Shown: piece by piece, positions 1 to 12,323 of the stretch
Layout: every line of letters starts with the position of its first letter
How positions within the stretch are numbered: the stretch's first letter is position 1
Assembly (NCBI RefSeq): GCF_019649055.1
Contig: NW_026570270.1
Location: 62,001-126,000 of the forward strand
Source: Paramacrobiotus metropolitanus
Taxonomy: Eukaryota > Tardigrada > Eutardigrada > Parachela > Macrobiotidae
Length of the DNA: 64,000 bases
Direction: 5' to 3'
Program-made: the position numbers and the translations under genes
The notes under the pieces: model-generated
What the model was told of the DNA's origin: nothing
Databases searched by the model: none
Seen by the model: the letters and a program-made list of their open reading frames with translations, nothing else

Positions 1-1705
1 TGCGGTTGCACGAATCCCTGTCAGACCGGTGTGAAGGTGCCTGGAGGACCTTGCAATATAGCACTACCTCCTTAAAAGAAAGATCACATTACCACAGTAT
101 AATGATGTTATTTTTCAAATAATACTGCGGTGGTGGTGCAAGAAGAAGCAGGAACCGTATTATTTTTGGAGGACTTGATTGTTACCAATGTACAGATTAT
201 TATAACACAAGAAACGTTCACGGTTTCACCGTAGCGTTGTTTTGGTTCACGGTCGTTAATTACCAATAAAGCATTCGATGTTTATAAAGTATTAGAGTAT
301 GTCATAACTAACCTTTTTACTCGACAGCTTCCATGATAAGGCGGAAACAGCAAGCATAAGTGATCCATTGAGGAGCACTATTCTGTAAACAGTGTTGGGC
401 AATCGGTTTACTGGGGAAGGTCTGCTCAAACTGACTGCGACTTAATGCTACCAGTTTCATAGGGAATTATTACGCACCGACCCCATAGTGGCACTGCAGT
501 TAACGACAACAATACATACTGTGCTGAGCTGGAGACGACAATGCTAACGATTTTGTACTCTCAGTAGTCATGGACCTTTCGATCAGCTGCCTTTACTAGA
601 ACGTTATGCAAAACTTATCGCAAATTGCAGACGACCGCACAAAGTGATTTACAAATTACGCCCTAAAACTGACAGGTTCCAGTAAGTAATCACCATGGTT
701 AATGGTAATGCCGTATATCCTAAGGGCTAAGTAACCCGAAATGGAATGGCCGTAATGGTGGATTACACTTTAATCGTGGCATCAATGTAGCGAGACCCGT
801 GTAAGCTCACAAAACTGAAGAGGAAGCCAACTCATCAGAACTACCTGGGTGTGACCCGTAGTGCAGTTCAGGTGAAGTTTCAAGAATTTGTTATGTGTAT
901 AATTTGCACAGAATTTGTTAATGTTTTTGACAGCTGGCGTCTACCGACCAGACAAGTACAGGCGCAGTACGGAAGTTGTTAAAGGCGCTAACAACGCGGA
1001 AAACAGCACCGTACGGGAGAAAAAGGACTGTATATTGCGCATATTTATAAGGTGGGATTATCCAGCTGCTTGTGGAGTACGTCAAGCGATCGTTGGAAAT
1101 TTATTCATCTCCTCATGCTTATGATTCGTGGTGACGGCTTCAGTGGGTTCATTACGTAAAAAGCACGTATACTCACGCCCGGATCATTGGTCATATTAAA
1201 AACATGCAGATATATAAGACCACAATGCCGACAAGCGTGAAAAAGTAACGGATGTCATTCGTCGTGCATACTTTATAGATTTTTGGCAGTGCGTGATATG
1301 AAGGAGAAAACAATGCCATCCACTGGGCATTTGACGTTTTCCAGTTCGTGTTCAAGTTGTACACGTCAACCATGAGGGATCGCCTTAGCTGATATTCATA
1401 CGTACACTAATGTTACCGAGTCAGGACTGAAGGATTAAATGCCTTGCTCCTGTGGTGCTAATATGCTTAATCTTTTAATAAACGTTTGGGCTAGCGCTGA
1501 TTGACAGCCACCTAAACTTTAGGACCTTCTTATTATACCAAACTGTGCAGAGTACTTTTAAATTTGGCTGATGGGCTGCATTGTGTTTCGAATGTGGTTA
1601 ACCTTGTTGCATTATTGAAAAGCAGCGTTTCGTGGATCGTATGTTTGAGAGATACGAATATGGGTTAACGATGTTATTTATTACACAATCTTCATCCTTC
1701 GCATA
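1..1705. other. intergenic, no gene seen
   Basis: I see no supportable coding region, RNA gene or repeat here. The only open frames are short (under 70 codons) and show no family motif. The segment probably contains the promoter of the GPCR that begins at 1706. Confidence 0.5.
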
Positions 1706-2982
1706 ATGAACAATACAACAATTACACCCGCATGGGTACTATACCCCCAGTGGTTAGTTCTGTGGTGCGTTCTGACCTTTCTACTTTGTGCCATCGGATT
1801 AATTCTCAACATTCTGCTCGTTTCGGCCATAATCGTTTCACCCGCCCTCCGCCACGGATCGGGCGTGCTGATCGCCCATTCTATCCTGCTGGAAGTGTTT
1901 TTATGTGCGATAGCGTTTCCTCTGGTCACTGCTTCGACGTACACACCCCAGTTTTACGTGTGGTCTAAACCCTTCTGTCAATACACGATGCTGCTATTTT
2001 ACGGCGTCTTGTGGGCCGAGAACTGGGCCGATGCTACGATCGCCATTAATCGCTTCATCGCCATCTTTTTTCCGCATGGTTATAAGAAAACACGAACACC
2101 AACGGCTCTTGCTATAACCATACTGATCGGCTGGATCGTTCCGCTGTGCACGGTGCTGGTGTTGTTCTTCGAAATCGGAGCCGTTTTCCAGGCATGTATA
2201 AAAAGTGTGACTTTCTTCCCGGCAAATTGTGATCGAGCGACGTTTCTCAATTGTCCAATAGTAAGTGTAAGCACGCAGTGTTCTTGACGTTTTAATTTTG
2301 CAGGCTTATGGGCCGTGGCAGGCATGCGGCGCACGCCCCACCAGTTCCACTTACGCTGTAATTACCATAATCAACACATCAGTCCCCATTGCCATCATCG
2401 GGGTAATCTACATCACCATTTTCAGTACGATGTTTTTACGCAGTTTGTGTAGCGGACGGAAAACGGCGCCGCAAATTACCGTTAACCGCAGTCAGGGCAC
2501 GGCTGGAGCACTGCGCAAGCGTTTAAAAAGCGCGCGTATGCTTTCTATCTCCTACATCTGGTATTCCATCTGTTACTTGCCGGCACCGATCGTCGCCAGT
2601 GCCGCACCCGTAGCGTACGGTTCACAACCGCTGATTTCTTTGTTCTTGAGATTACTGCTTGTGTGCTCGGGGACAACCAGTCCGGTAAGGGATTCAGTGA
2701 AATTTAATCAAACCCATGAATCAAACCGTCATCCAATAAGCTCATGTGAGCTCATTAAGGTTTTTTCCTAGAGGATTTTTTTCCTAGATGATATACCTGG
2801 CCATGAATGATGGGTATCGGCGTTCGACGAAATCTGTTGTCATGTGGATTTTAAGCGGTTGTCGAGACTTTTCGAGTAGCCGGCCGGAAACTGGAGGAAC
2901 GGTTAGCGGGACAAATTATCGCACCAAGAAGGCCACTAGTGTGCAGGGTGCATTTAGTCAACCCACGCATCCCCAGAATTAA
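1706..2982 (+). CDS. class A (rhodopsin-like) GPCR, 3 exons
   Basis: Seven-transmembrane receptor of the plasma membrane, presumably coupling to G proteins; the ligand cannot be told. Exons read as 1706-2260, 2304-2684 and 2788-2982, all joined in phase 0 (donors GTAAGT and GTAAGG), giving about 376 residues. Residues 1-185 hold TM1 with the conserved Asn (GLILN, N35), the extracellular Cys (C91) at the start of TM3, and an NRF tripeptide (115-117) where most class A receptors have DRY. The third exon begins with SPMIY at the splice joint, the counterpart of NPxxY in TM7, followed by a basic helix-8-like tail. Two Asn in NNT at the N-terminus could be glycosylated. The intact frame over three exons argues for a functional gene. 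It could belong to a lineage-specific orphan receptor group; I do not recognise a named orthologue. Confidence 0.85.
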
Positions 2983-4137
2983 TAATAATATTAATAATAT
3001 GGAGTGTCCGCTGGGGAGAACCGTGAACTGACGTGCAATCTGAAAAGACTCTTGAGGGGCATTTATTACTGTTTTGTTACAATTTTCCTGTAATGGTATC
3101 AGTCTGGTTACTGGTATCAAGCGGGTCTCGCCGTTATGTCATACCGGCAATTCGAAGTAACAAGCAGTCGTGATCCATACCAAGCTTAAGTTAATATTCG
3201 CGATAAGTTGTTACAAAAAAATTTTGTTACTGTACTTATAAGTTAGGTACGGCGTACAAGTACCTGTGTATTTCATATATCCAGTATGTTAAGTTCCAAA
3301 ACTTTATACTTACATTGCGTCGATGGGCTAAAAACGGATTTGCAATGATCTAACATCACCGTATCGTCACGGAATCTCAGTGTGTTTTACGCTCAGCTAG
3401 ACTGAACAGTTTTCGTTTTTTTTAGCATATCATACCGGACCTTATTATTGGGTCTCGTTATTCTTTTGCAAGCTGCAACTAAAATCGCTACGCTGTAAGG
3501 TGTCCAATATCTTTAATAAGTATCGCGGAACAAGTACAAACAGCTTATCGTTAGTACTGTACATGTACCAGAAAAAAATGTATAACAGAAAAACTTCCTC
3601 AGTAGCCAATGATATCCTGATCATCCACTGGAAGAAGGCTGTAAGCTCGTTATCGACTAAAACATTATCCAGGGAACATGCACACTTCTGTTTTGCTAGC
3701 AGCAAAACATTGTTTGCCTTTAATACGAGTAGGAAGTACCGGTGTTTCTGTGAACGAAGATGGCTCAAAGGCGTAATTAGTGCATGACTGTTTCACACTT
3801 ACGCAACACACGGTAGGCTGAAAACTTTAATACAGCATACTTCACGATTGCTGTTCCAGTCTAAATGGAAGCCTGTACTCGACGAGATTGTTATTTTTTT
3901 TACGGTGATACCGGTGCACATGCTAGTGTTATTTCGATGTTTTTCTGCGTAACATATTTACACCTTATAGCCTAGCCATTTGTTTGAAGTATTATAGTTT
4001 GGATGCTCCCTTTTGACATTCTAAAACTGTATCTGCTGCTCTTCTAAATCTGATTGTATAGAACTTTTGAGTGATCATAATTTTCACCCGATAAACAAGG
4101 ATATTCTGCTTTTTTCTCCCTTATCCGCTGGTTTAAA
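2983..4137. other. intergenic, no gene seen
   Basis: AT-rich spacer between the GPCR and the dehydrogenase. Two overlapping opposite-strand open frames near 3445-3787 look like chance: no motif, no splice partners. Nothing else can be supported. Confidence 0.45.
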
Positions 4138-5856
4138 ATGTCCACAATTCGCCGAATCGGGAAGGTAGTTGCTGAGCAAACCAAACCGTGGATATTTAGG
4201 TTGATATATATTTTTTTCTCCATTTAAACAGGGTTTGGTAGCTCTGGTAACCGGCGGCGCTTCTGGATTGGGTAAAGCCACTGTGGAACGCCTGGCCATC
4301 AACTGCACCACAGTATTTGCCATAGATCTTCCCGATTCCATCCACAGCGTCCACAAGCATTGGCATTTCCCGCCGGAATATGATCTGCACTACAGGGCAG
4401 CCGATGTACGTTCGGAGTTTGAACAGTTGTATGTTGCATTGTTTCTGCTTCTCATGATGTGCTATTCTACAAATTTATTCTTGCGAAGAGTTCTTTGCAC
4501 GCACGTACGTAACATGTCTTAATAATTCAAATATAGGCACTTTGTTAAATTAATACTACTGATCACGATATTTTGGTAACAGTGACACTGCGTGTACACA
4601 TAAAATAACATGTTAACGTTCTAAGATACAATTGACACAGCTGTTATTTTTTACTTGGTTTTTTAGGTAACTGACGAAGCGCAAGTGTCTAAGGTGATCG
4701 AGGAAATTCGCGGGAAACACAAAAGATTGGACTATCTTGTAACATGTGCCGGTATCTTTGAACCACAACCGGCCTACCATTTTGATAAGAATAAGCCGCA
4801 AAGCATGGATGATTTTACGAGGACGTTCAATGTAAGTCCACGTCCGAGTCCAAAACTAAATTACATGTATTTCAGTTTTAAAACATTTTAGCACGATTAA
4901 ACCAGTGCGTTTTTTCCTTAAATCAGTATCTGCATCAAAATTGTTGTTTTATAAAATGTACTGTACTTTATTAATATGTCCCATACTATTCTCTTCTGTT
5001 CATCTTATTGTAATAATAATAATAGCACCAAATGTATATTTATGATTGGGAGATGGGACAAAAATTAAAATTGTAGGAATATTTACTGCTTTATTTTACA
5101 GATGTCATGTTTTCTATTTGCAGGTGAATGTCTTCGGCACATTTAACGTAATCCGCTTAGCGGTGGGCTTGATGAAAGAGACGAAACCGCACAATGGCAA
5201 CGAAGATCGTGGCGTCATAGTTACCGTGTCCAGTATTGCACGGGATGATGGGCCTGCGGACCATGCCGCTTACAGCGCCAGCAAAGCAGCCGTGGCGGGT
5301 TTGACCGTGCCGCTGGCTCGCGAGTTTGGACCTTTGGGAATTCGTGTGGTATCTATTGCGCCTGGTGAGATTACTTCATGAAGCTTCAATTATGCTTGTA
5401 AAAAAGCTGTATGATCACAAATCGGCAAGCAGTATTTAAGCTTATTACCGGTACATGCATAAATGCTTCGAATTTACGTAAGAGCGTCAGTTGTAATCCA
5501 GTTGCCGGCAACGCTATCGAGAAACTTTTTTGGCTTATCAACATTGTTTTTGTAATTTAACCACGCAGGAGTATGTAGATCTTGGATACAGTTTATCATT
5601 AATGTTTATGTGTAAATTAATACGCTTTGTTGGAATATTATGGTTAGGCCCGATGTACACACCGCTACTGGCGCGAGCCGGACAAGCAGTGGAAAAATGT
5701 CCGCAGTCAACAATTTTCCCACAGCGGTTAGGCCAACCGGAAGAGTTTGCCAGAATAGTGGAATTTATTCTGGAAAATCCCTTTGTCAACGCCACGACCA
5801 TCAGCTTCGATGCCGGCTACAGGAACCCGGGTGGATCAACGTTTTCCAATATGTGA
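4138..5856 (+). CDS. HSD17B10: 3-hydroxyacyl-CoA dehydrogenase type-2 (17-beta-HSD10-like SDR), 5 exons
   Basis: Short-chain dehydrogenase of the HSD17B10 group, in animals a mitochondrial NAD-dependent enzyme of isoleucine and branched fatty-acid breakdown and a subunit of mitochondrial RNase P. Exons read as 4138-4164, 4232-4405, 4667-4831, 5124-5364 and 5648-5856, giving about 271 residues (human enzyme 261). The start was chosen because a 9-residue first exon splices in phase to GLVALVTGGASGLG, just as in the human protein. Visible motifs: Rossmann TGGASGLG (about 16-23), the acidic residue after beta-2 in AIDLP (NAD preference), CAG, the catalytic Ser in TVSS (about 158), YSASK (Tyr172, Lys176) and IAPG followed by TPLL. 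The C-terminal ENPF.NA segment also matches the family. All active-site residues are present and the frame is unbroken. The tiny first exon is the only weakly supported part. Confidence 0.9.
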
Positions 5857-6908
5857 TTGCTGCGGTTGACTTAATTTATTTGCCGCTAGGAAAATATGTT
5901 ATTTACCACTTCCAGTTAGACGCGCTTGCCATTATCATTGACAATTAAGCGGTCAAAAACCACGGTATTCAATGCGTTTGCTGTAGCGTACGTATATATG
6001 TGTGCAAAATTTCTTTTAATTTCCTACTCTATTTTAAACTTCGTTAAAGAATTAGGAAAAAGCGATAAAGAAGCAAACGGATACAGAAAAGGGACGCATA
6101 ATGTATGGCACGGTGCACATATCTGGTACAGAATTTCTGTTTTGGCTATTGTGTCCGATATATGGCATGTAGGACAGTACGAGTGCTGCATGTTACAAAG
6201 TACTTTAATAAAATTACTGGTTAATTCGATCTCTGTCAATTCTATAGTACATTTAACGTCGTTGTCCATATCGCACCTAAAAAGTTATGCAGTCTCTTTT
6301 ATCTAATCTAGTCTTGCTAATCAAAGCTTGCTTTGCTATACGTGAATATTCATCTTTGGGTAAAACCCTATCTGCTTTCTAGACGAGCTGTAACTTAAAT
6401 TAAACTGCCATATTGAATAACAATCATAATTGTAAAACTTAATCACATTTAATCCGTTCATGGCGTGGTGTAGCAAATACAACCCGGAATGACGTCACTG
6501 TAGTCCATAAAGGAAGCCTTCTTTACAATATGAATTTTTATGGTATATATACGGAACCGCACAACATGAAACATTTCTGCATGATTCACAGAATCATGGT
6601 TTAGAAATCAGAACTACCAGAGTTAAAACGTAAAACTAACACTGGTCATAGTCACATTAATGAGAAATTAGCTGCCTAACTGTATAAACAATCGGAATTA
6701 ATGGTAGAAAAGGAACGTCGATATCAGCGCCGAAACTGCAGGGATAAATATGTGGATAAAAAAACTGGTGCTCTTTTTTTTACCAAGAAACGATGCGGCA
6801 TTGTGGTCAAACTCTCCATCTCTGTAAAGAAAAGTAACCGGTGACTTGGTATTAAAGCCGATTATAAGGCAACATTTAATGTTGATCAGCGCTTATTCGT
6901 ACGGAGTT
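5857..6908. other. intergenic between convergent genes, no gene seen
   Basis: Spacer between the dehydrogenase (+) and SOD (-) 3' ends. A 126-codon open frame at 5926-6306 is AT-rich, lacks any family motif and overlaps an equally long frame on the other strand, so I read it as chance. Confidence 0.5.
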
Positions 6909-7843
6909 TTACATGGAAGTTGTGGAATTGGCCAGACCGATGATTCCACAAGCAATGCGAGCCCCGGCATTTCCGCTAATCTTACTCTCCGGATTCCCGC
7001 CGCGACCGAGATCATCCTGTTTCTCGTGCACGACAATCATCCGTCCAATAACACTGCTGGGACCGACCAGCGTCACGATGTGGTCGGTGATGTTCAGCTG
7101 AGCAGTGCCTTGGGCTGCAAAAGCGTGTCGACTTAATGTATTACTAGTACTGATGTAAACATTTTTACGAATATGTTATACTATAAATATTCCTAATAAT
7201 TAATTACGTTATTTAGAATAAGTTAAGCGACGCTGCAAAATTTGGGTTGCAGCACATACCATCGGACTGGATATTTCCGAGATCTCCAAAATGCCGGGCA
7301 ACATCTTGCGGTCCGGCATGATCTTGACGGAGAGGATTGTAGTGAGCAGCGGCACTGGCGCAGCCCTGGCTGATGTCACCGAAGGTGTGCACATGGAAGC
7401 CGTGTTGCGCTTTAACAGAAAAGCAAAAATTTACAACTCATTCCAGCAGTTTTTATTTTCGAGAAGGTGCCAACATCCAATTATAATGTTAATAACGTAA
7501 TAATGTTAATACGAGTACAAGTACACGACGGTACAGTAACGGTTATGACTTCATCGAAAGCCTTCTTATCTTGCAGAAGGTGCGTTACTATAAAATCACA
7601 GAACGATATTTATATATTATACGTACTGTTTGGTGCGAGCCCCGTAATGTTCCCGGAAATGTGCGTGCGCCGACGATGGTGCTCCTCTTCGAAGACAACT
7701 GTACCGTGCACCGTATCCGACTTAAAGAGAACGGCAACAGCCTTGCTGGTATACCGCGCGTTTACCCATTCTTCCGGTGCATCGCGGTGGTCAGCAGCGG
7801 CCACAAGCGCCGCAAGGAAGATAGTTATTGATACACATCGCAT
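6909..7843 (-). CDS. extracellular Cu/Zn superoxide dismutase, 3 exons
   Basis: Secreted Cu/Zn SOD, which turns superoxide into hydrogen peroxide and oxygen. On the minus strand the exons read 7843-7627, 7409-7260 and 7114-6909, giving about 190 residues. The N-terminus ([16 protein letters not shown]) is a typical signal peptide, marking this as the extracellular form. The second exon opens with [10 protein letters not shown] (two Cu ligands), then GC.SA, AHYNP (bridging His) and RHFGDLGN; the third carries [13 protein letters not shown] (fourth Cu His, Zn loop), GNAGAR with the active-site Arg, and ACGIIGL with the second disulfide Cys. All metal ligands are present and splice phases agree (1,1). 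Expansion of SODs is known in desiccation-tolerant animals, but only one copy is seen here. Confidence 0.93.
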
Positions 7844-8831
7844 TTTCCAAGGATATTATACGAGAACAGTTTGGTCGGTAAATTCAGAACAATAATTTAA
7901 TGTACTTGTGCTGTATGCGCGGTTTTACTAAAGACTGCTGTTTACTTCGTTCTTCTTGAATCGCCGTAATAATAAATTAAATAATAAGGAAGATAAACCT
8001 TTCATCCGCGTTAAATCACACTTGAATAACGCCTGCCAATTTGAGCATTCTGATAAGATACCATGTCATCGTGGCTGTCATCGTGGCTGCCTGTAAATAG
8101 TTTGCCGGCGCATCCAGCGCGCGGTGTAAACATCCAGATAGTGTTATGACTGTAGTATACCGGTAAAGCTACGGTTGGATAGCGTTCACGTAATCGCGGT
8201 GTTGTTGTGATGTTTTCTAAATTACACCTGGATGCAAAGCTTGCGCAGCATTAACGTGTACTTCGATACTTGTAATATGCGATTTGAATGCAAGTGCTAA
8301 ATCATCTTGTTGTGTGTTGTGCGTAGTTCTGACTTTGAATTTTGAATATCATCACGCAAACACTGCAGCCGTAAACATTTTTCCGTATTAGTTGTGCGTG
8401 TGTGTCAAGTTGTGGGAATTTGTGGATCATTATAAAAGCACCAGCATGTACTTGGTCTTGTAGCTGTACCAAGCGTTGCATGCTTATAAATACAGCTGAA
8501 AGAAACAACCAACGTGGTTTATTTTTCAAGAACATTTGATACCCAACTGTTCAGTTGAACATTACACGCCTTTTAACATGTTCAAATAGCTTAATGACCA
8601 GATCGCAACCTCGGAAAAAAAATAAAAGGTTTAAAAACACACGGACTGGTTAAATAAAAAAACAAAGAATGAAGTTAGAGAACTCCTAAAATTTTAGAAT
8701 TACTTTACTAACATGAGAAAATATCCATAACGCCCGGAAACAAACAGGTCTGTATAATATCACAGCAAGTCAATTAAAACGGCGATTATCTTCACATTAC
8801 TAATAAAAAGTATAAATTGAAAAACCAGCAC
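7844..8831. other. intergenic, no gene seen
   Basis: Spacer upstream of the SOD gene. A 12-bp tandem doubling (TCATCGTGGCTG) lies at about 8063-8088. No supportable gene. Confidence 0.45.
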
Positions 8832-9314
8832 TTATCTGAAAGCCGGCGGCATGTAATAACCGAACCCGTCTCCTCCCGTATTGGAATACATTGGCTGACC
8901 ACCGCCGTATCCCTTCGGCGGATCATCATAAATGACGTACGTGATGGACGGCGCCGGTGGTGGAGGATAGTACGGCTGTCCCGGGGGATACACCACATTG
9001 GCGTAGAACGTACACAAAGGTCCGTAAATGTAGGTATTAATATTGAGATTGTTGTTGTTGTTGACGTTGTTCGTGTTGGTGATCATCCCGCCGGTGTTCA
9101 TGTTGATGGTATTGGTGATGGTGTTGGTGTTGCTGATGTTAATGTTGTTGTTGCTGATGTTGTTGCAGAAATTGTTGTAGGAGCCGTAGTTGATATACGT
9201 GGAACCCGGTCCATATCCGTAGCCTTGCATGTGGACACTTCCGATCACAATACACAGGAAGGTCAATGTCGTCAGCACCAAGTTCGATGATATTGAAATA
9301 ATTATGCGCGCCAT
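8832..9314 (-). CDS. secreted Asn/Tyr-rich protein, family copy 1
   Basis: I do not recognise a named family. About 160 residues: a hydrophobic signal peptide from the Met at 9314 (MARIIISISS...LTFLCIVIG), a short Gly/Tyr stretch, the conserved core beginning STYINYGSYNNFC, an Asn-rich tract with repeated NTNTIT and NNNNN, the second Cys in IYGPLC, then a Pro/Tyr-rich tail (YYPPPP, SITYVIYDDPP) ending in GYYMPP. The frame is open upstream to 9434, but the signal-peptide Met is the better start. Exactly 50 residues separate the two core Cys, as in the three paralogues downstream. Composition suggests an extracellular structural, cuticle-, adhesive- or silk-like product; that role is inference. 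The long opposite-strand frame is a shadow of the repeated Asn codons. Confidence 0.72.
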   Translation of the reverse strand: MARIIISISSNLVLTTLTFLCIVIGSVHMQGYGYGPGSTYINYGSYNNFCNNISNNNINISNTNTITNTINMNTGGMITNTNNVNNNNNLNINTYIYGPLCTFYANVVYPPGQPYYPPPPAPSITYVIYDDPPKGYGGGQPMYSNTGGDGFGYYMPPAFR

Positions 9315-10377
9315 TCTGAATACCGCGCGGTTGTTCGTGCTGCTGAAGATAAAAGTTATGTATACCAGTGCCAAAGTAAGAATGTTGTTCTTCTGATCAT
9401 TTTTTTGCCCTGCGAAGATGCGGAAGTAGAGCATCTCGCAGTTGGTAAAAGTGAACTGAGTGTGATTTGCGCGAAGAAAGTGGTGCTTGCAAATTACAAT
9501 ACGCTCGTTGATCTTATTGTCGCAACATCACAGAATATTTTATCTGTTGTACAGTATTCGGTAGTAGCGATGCTATGTGGCCTTGATAACGGAGAGATTT
9601 CTCCGATGAAAGTGAATCTGCGAATGGCGGCATACATTTCTGTACCAGTGTAACTAGCACAGCCGATCTTCTAAATCTGTTCTGATTTTTATCAAATACT
9701 ACAATATTGCTATACTCATGACTACATTAATATTAATCAATATCACTGCATTTATGAGTATTACCGTACTGTAGCTTTTGGACGATCATAGAAGCTGCAC
9801 AGAAGCATATACAGAATCTGACACACATTCTGATCGAAGACATTTTTTTCAGCTCTTTGCGGGTATCGAAAAGTATAATTAATTGGCACTTGCAGTTTCT
9901 TAATAATGTGAGGCAAAAACACAACGATTTTTGTTGATTGTTCGTCTACTACGAGTATTTTGAATCTGCAAATTCTAAGGCTGATTCAAATTTATACCAA
10001 GGATAACAGCATATCAGATACCGTATGTGATCCGTGATCAGCATATCAAATTTTACCGAACAAATAACAACGACTGCCACTCTAAGTTCAAAGATTCTGT
10101 CTGCTATCACAGATCATGCAATTGGCAATTTCAGATTTGGCATAATATATTGTACAAAACATAGTCATGGGACAGCGCCTGCTATATGCCTCACCGCGAT
10201 AATATCGGGCTTTCGTTTTGCCGCCGTGGATGTTTGCAGTCATAACACCACCAGCAACTCCATAACAGAATTATTAATATGACGCGCACATTGCATTTAA
10301 CTGATATTTACTGATTTTAGTGGCGCAGGTATTCCCATTCCATTTGCTGCTGTATGGCTCAGAAAGGTCATCAGTAC
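9315..10377. other. intergenic between Asn-rich paralogues
   Basis: AT-rich spacer holding the likely promoter of copy 1. Small open frames at 9405-9653, 9733-9924 and 10034-10282 show no motif. No other feature seen. Confidence 0.45.
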
Positions 10378-10845
10378 TCATTTTTTGTACGGTGGCATAT
10401 AATATCCGTACCCATCCCCGCCCGAATTGGAATACAATGACTGACTGTCGTAATTCTTGGGCGGATCGTCATATATCACATACGTAATGGAGGGTGGTGG
10501 CGGCGGCGGGTAGTACGGTTGCTGCGCCGGTGGATATACAACGTTAGCGTAGAACGTACACAGCGGTCCATAAATGTACGTATTAATGTTGACATTATTG
10601 TTGTTGTTGATGTTGTTCGTATTCATAATCATCGTTCCCATGTTGTTCTCGATCATATTGGTGATGGTGTTCGTGTTGGTAATCCCGACGTTGTTGTTGC
10701 TGATGTTGTTGCAGTAATTATTGTAGGAACCATAGTTGATGTACGTGGACCCGGCATATCCATAATTATTATAACCTTGCGACGCAACGGTTCCCAGGAA
10801 AACAAGCAGCAGGGGGGCGATTATAATGGCTATCTTTGCCCACAT
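10378..10845 (-). CDS. secreted Asn/Tyr-rich protein, family copy 2
   Basis: Closest to copy 1. About 155 residues from the Met at 10845, chosen because it starts a clean signal peptide (MWAKIAIIIAPLLLVFLG, cleavage probably near VAS-Q). Core begins STYINYGSYNNYC, then Asn-rich repeats, and ends IYGPLCTF; 50 residues lie between the two Cys. The tail has PYYPPPPPPS and ITYVIYDDPP almost as in copy 1, then SGGDGYGYYMPPYKK. The last residues are basic, unlike copy 1. Single exon, uninterrupted. Function unknown; secretion and a structural role are inferred from the signal peptide and low-complexity make-up. Confidence 0.72.
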   Translation of the reverse strand: MWAKIAIIIAPLLLVFLGTVASQGYNNYGYAGSTYINYGSYNNYCNNISNNNVGITNTNTITNMIENNMGTMIMNTNNINNNNNVNINTYIYGPLCTFYANVVYPPAQQPYYPPPPPPSITYVIYDDPPKNYDSQSLYSNSGGDGYGYYMPPYKK

Positions 10846-11371
10846 TTTACTAGAGTGATCGGCAACAGAATCAAGAATCTGAACAATTTTAACGCGGAAG
10901 AAAATTCTGAACGTGTTATTGCCATTGTGAATCAAAAGAGAGTGCGGAAGTAACACAAAGATGCTGCGGAATATTGTAGTTAATGTAAGGGATTTGTGGC
11001 AATAGCATTTACAATTCGTTCGATGGTCTTATTTGCTCTGATTTTAACGCGCGTGCTCAGGCTCCATGGAAGTCAGTAATTCTTGCGGTTAAAAGCGGCA
11101 CAAAAGACTTTTACGCATAAACCTATACAACAGATAAATTCCGTTTTCGTACATACGTGATACAGCCTGTACATGAAAGTTTCCAGTATTTGATATGACA
11201 AAGATGTGCTTTCTTACCTTGAGATTGTTAAAAATTCGTTGACCTTTACACACAGCATCATTTCAAACTCCTTTTTAATGATTCTTTAAACAGTTTACAA
11301 AAAGGTCATATTAATTATTAATGATAACAAGAACAACAAAAGCTGAAAAATCAGGCACCTGCGCTCAAACT

Positions 11372-11896
11372 TCATTTTTTCTTATAACCCCTGTTATAAT
11401 ACGGTACGTAATTAAACGGCTGCAGACGATATCCACTCCCATAATTCGGCTGTGAGTATCCCACATTAGGCTGTCCATTATAGTACAGAATCTGCGGTGC
11501 GGAGTTGTACTGCGGCTGATACGGCGGATAATTATACCCGTAATTATTCCCATATCCATAGTAGTACTGCGGATAATACAACACCGTGGCGTTGAACGTA
11601 CACAACGGCCCGTAGATGTTGTTGTTGATGTTGACGTTGTTGTTGTTATTGACGTTGTTGGTCACGATAATCACGCTCATCATGTTGTTAGTGATCGTGT
11701 TGGTAATCGTATTGGTGTTCTGGATGTTGACGTTGTTGTTGGCGATGTTGCTGCAAAAGTTGTTGTTCGATCCATAGTTGATGTTGACGTAGGGGGAGCT
11801 GCTGTAACTGCCACCGTAATTATACTGGGCGTTGGCGGGAATATGACAGAGGATAAATAGGATCCGCCACGCGCGTCCATTTTTCCGGTAAAGCAT
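11372..11896 (-). CDS. secreted Asn/Tyr-rich protein, family copy 3
   Basis: About 174 residues with a signal peptide (RILFILCHIPANA) and the family core: VNINYGSNNNFC, Asn-rich NTNTIT tract, IYGPLCTF, again 50 residues between the Cys. Unlike copies 1 and 2 the tail is Tyr/Asn/Gln-rich (YYPQYYYGYG, PYQPQYN) with no poly-Pro block, and it ends YNRGYKKK. Same strand as its neighbours, consistent with tandem duplication. No known family is recognised. Confidence 0.72.
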   Translation of the reverse strand: MLYRKNGRAWRILFILCHIPANAQYNYGGSYSSSPYVNINYGSNNNFCSNIANNNVNIQNTNTITNTITNNMMSVIIVTNNVNNNNNVNINNNIYGPLCTFNATVLYYPQYYYGYGNNYGYNYPPYQPQYNSAPQILYYNGQPNVGYSQPNYGSGYRLQPFNYVPYYNRGYKKK

Positions 11897-12323
11897 ATTA
11901 CGACTCCGGTGCTATCAGAGCATGTAGATAATATTCGGTAAAGTAGAATATCCAAATTCGTTATGTAACGATCGCTATCCATTTGAACACCGTTTGCAGA
12001 ACAATCTTGTACCCAAACCACGAATAGCGCAGTCTGTTAAAAAATTAATTGTGAATTTTAAGATCAATGAACGGCGCAGCGCTGTCCATTGTGAGCGTCG
12101 TCGCTCCAATTTAGAATACCAACAGCATCACACTCAAACACAGCTAACTAAAATAATGTCTGCTACGGTTTACTAATGTGTTATTTCCAGTTCGCAGAAA
12201 TTTTTTTCGCCGTGGCTAGGGTGAATTTCAGTGGCCTATGTCTACATTTACACAAGCGTTTCCAAAAATTTCCTTCATAACGATTTACCATTTTCGAGTT
12301 CTTTGGATAGGAAAAAGTAAAGG

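Noticed and set aside
915-1124. Short open frame of 69 codons
   Set aside because: No motif, no splice partner, no coding-like composition.
5926-6306. 126-codon open frame after the dehydrogenase
   Set aside because: AT-rich, no family motif, and a similar frame exists on the opposite strand.
8817-9290. Long Val/Asp/Gly-rich plus-strand frame opposite Asn-rich copy 1 (similar ones opposite copies 2 and 4)
   Set aside because: It is the reverse reading of repeated AAC/AAT codons; it lacks a signal peptide and the minus-strand frames share conserved motifs across four copies.
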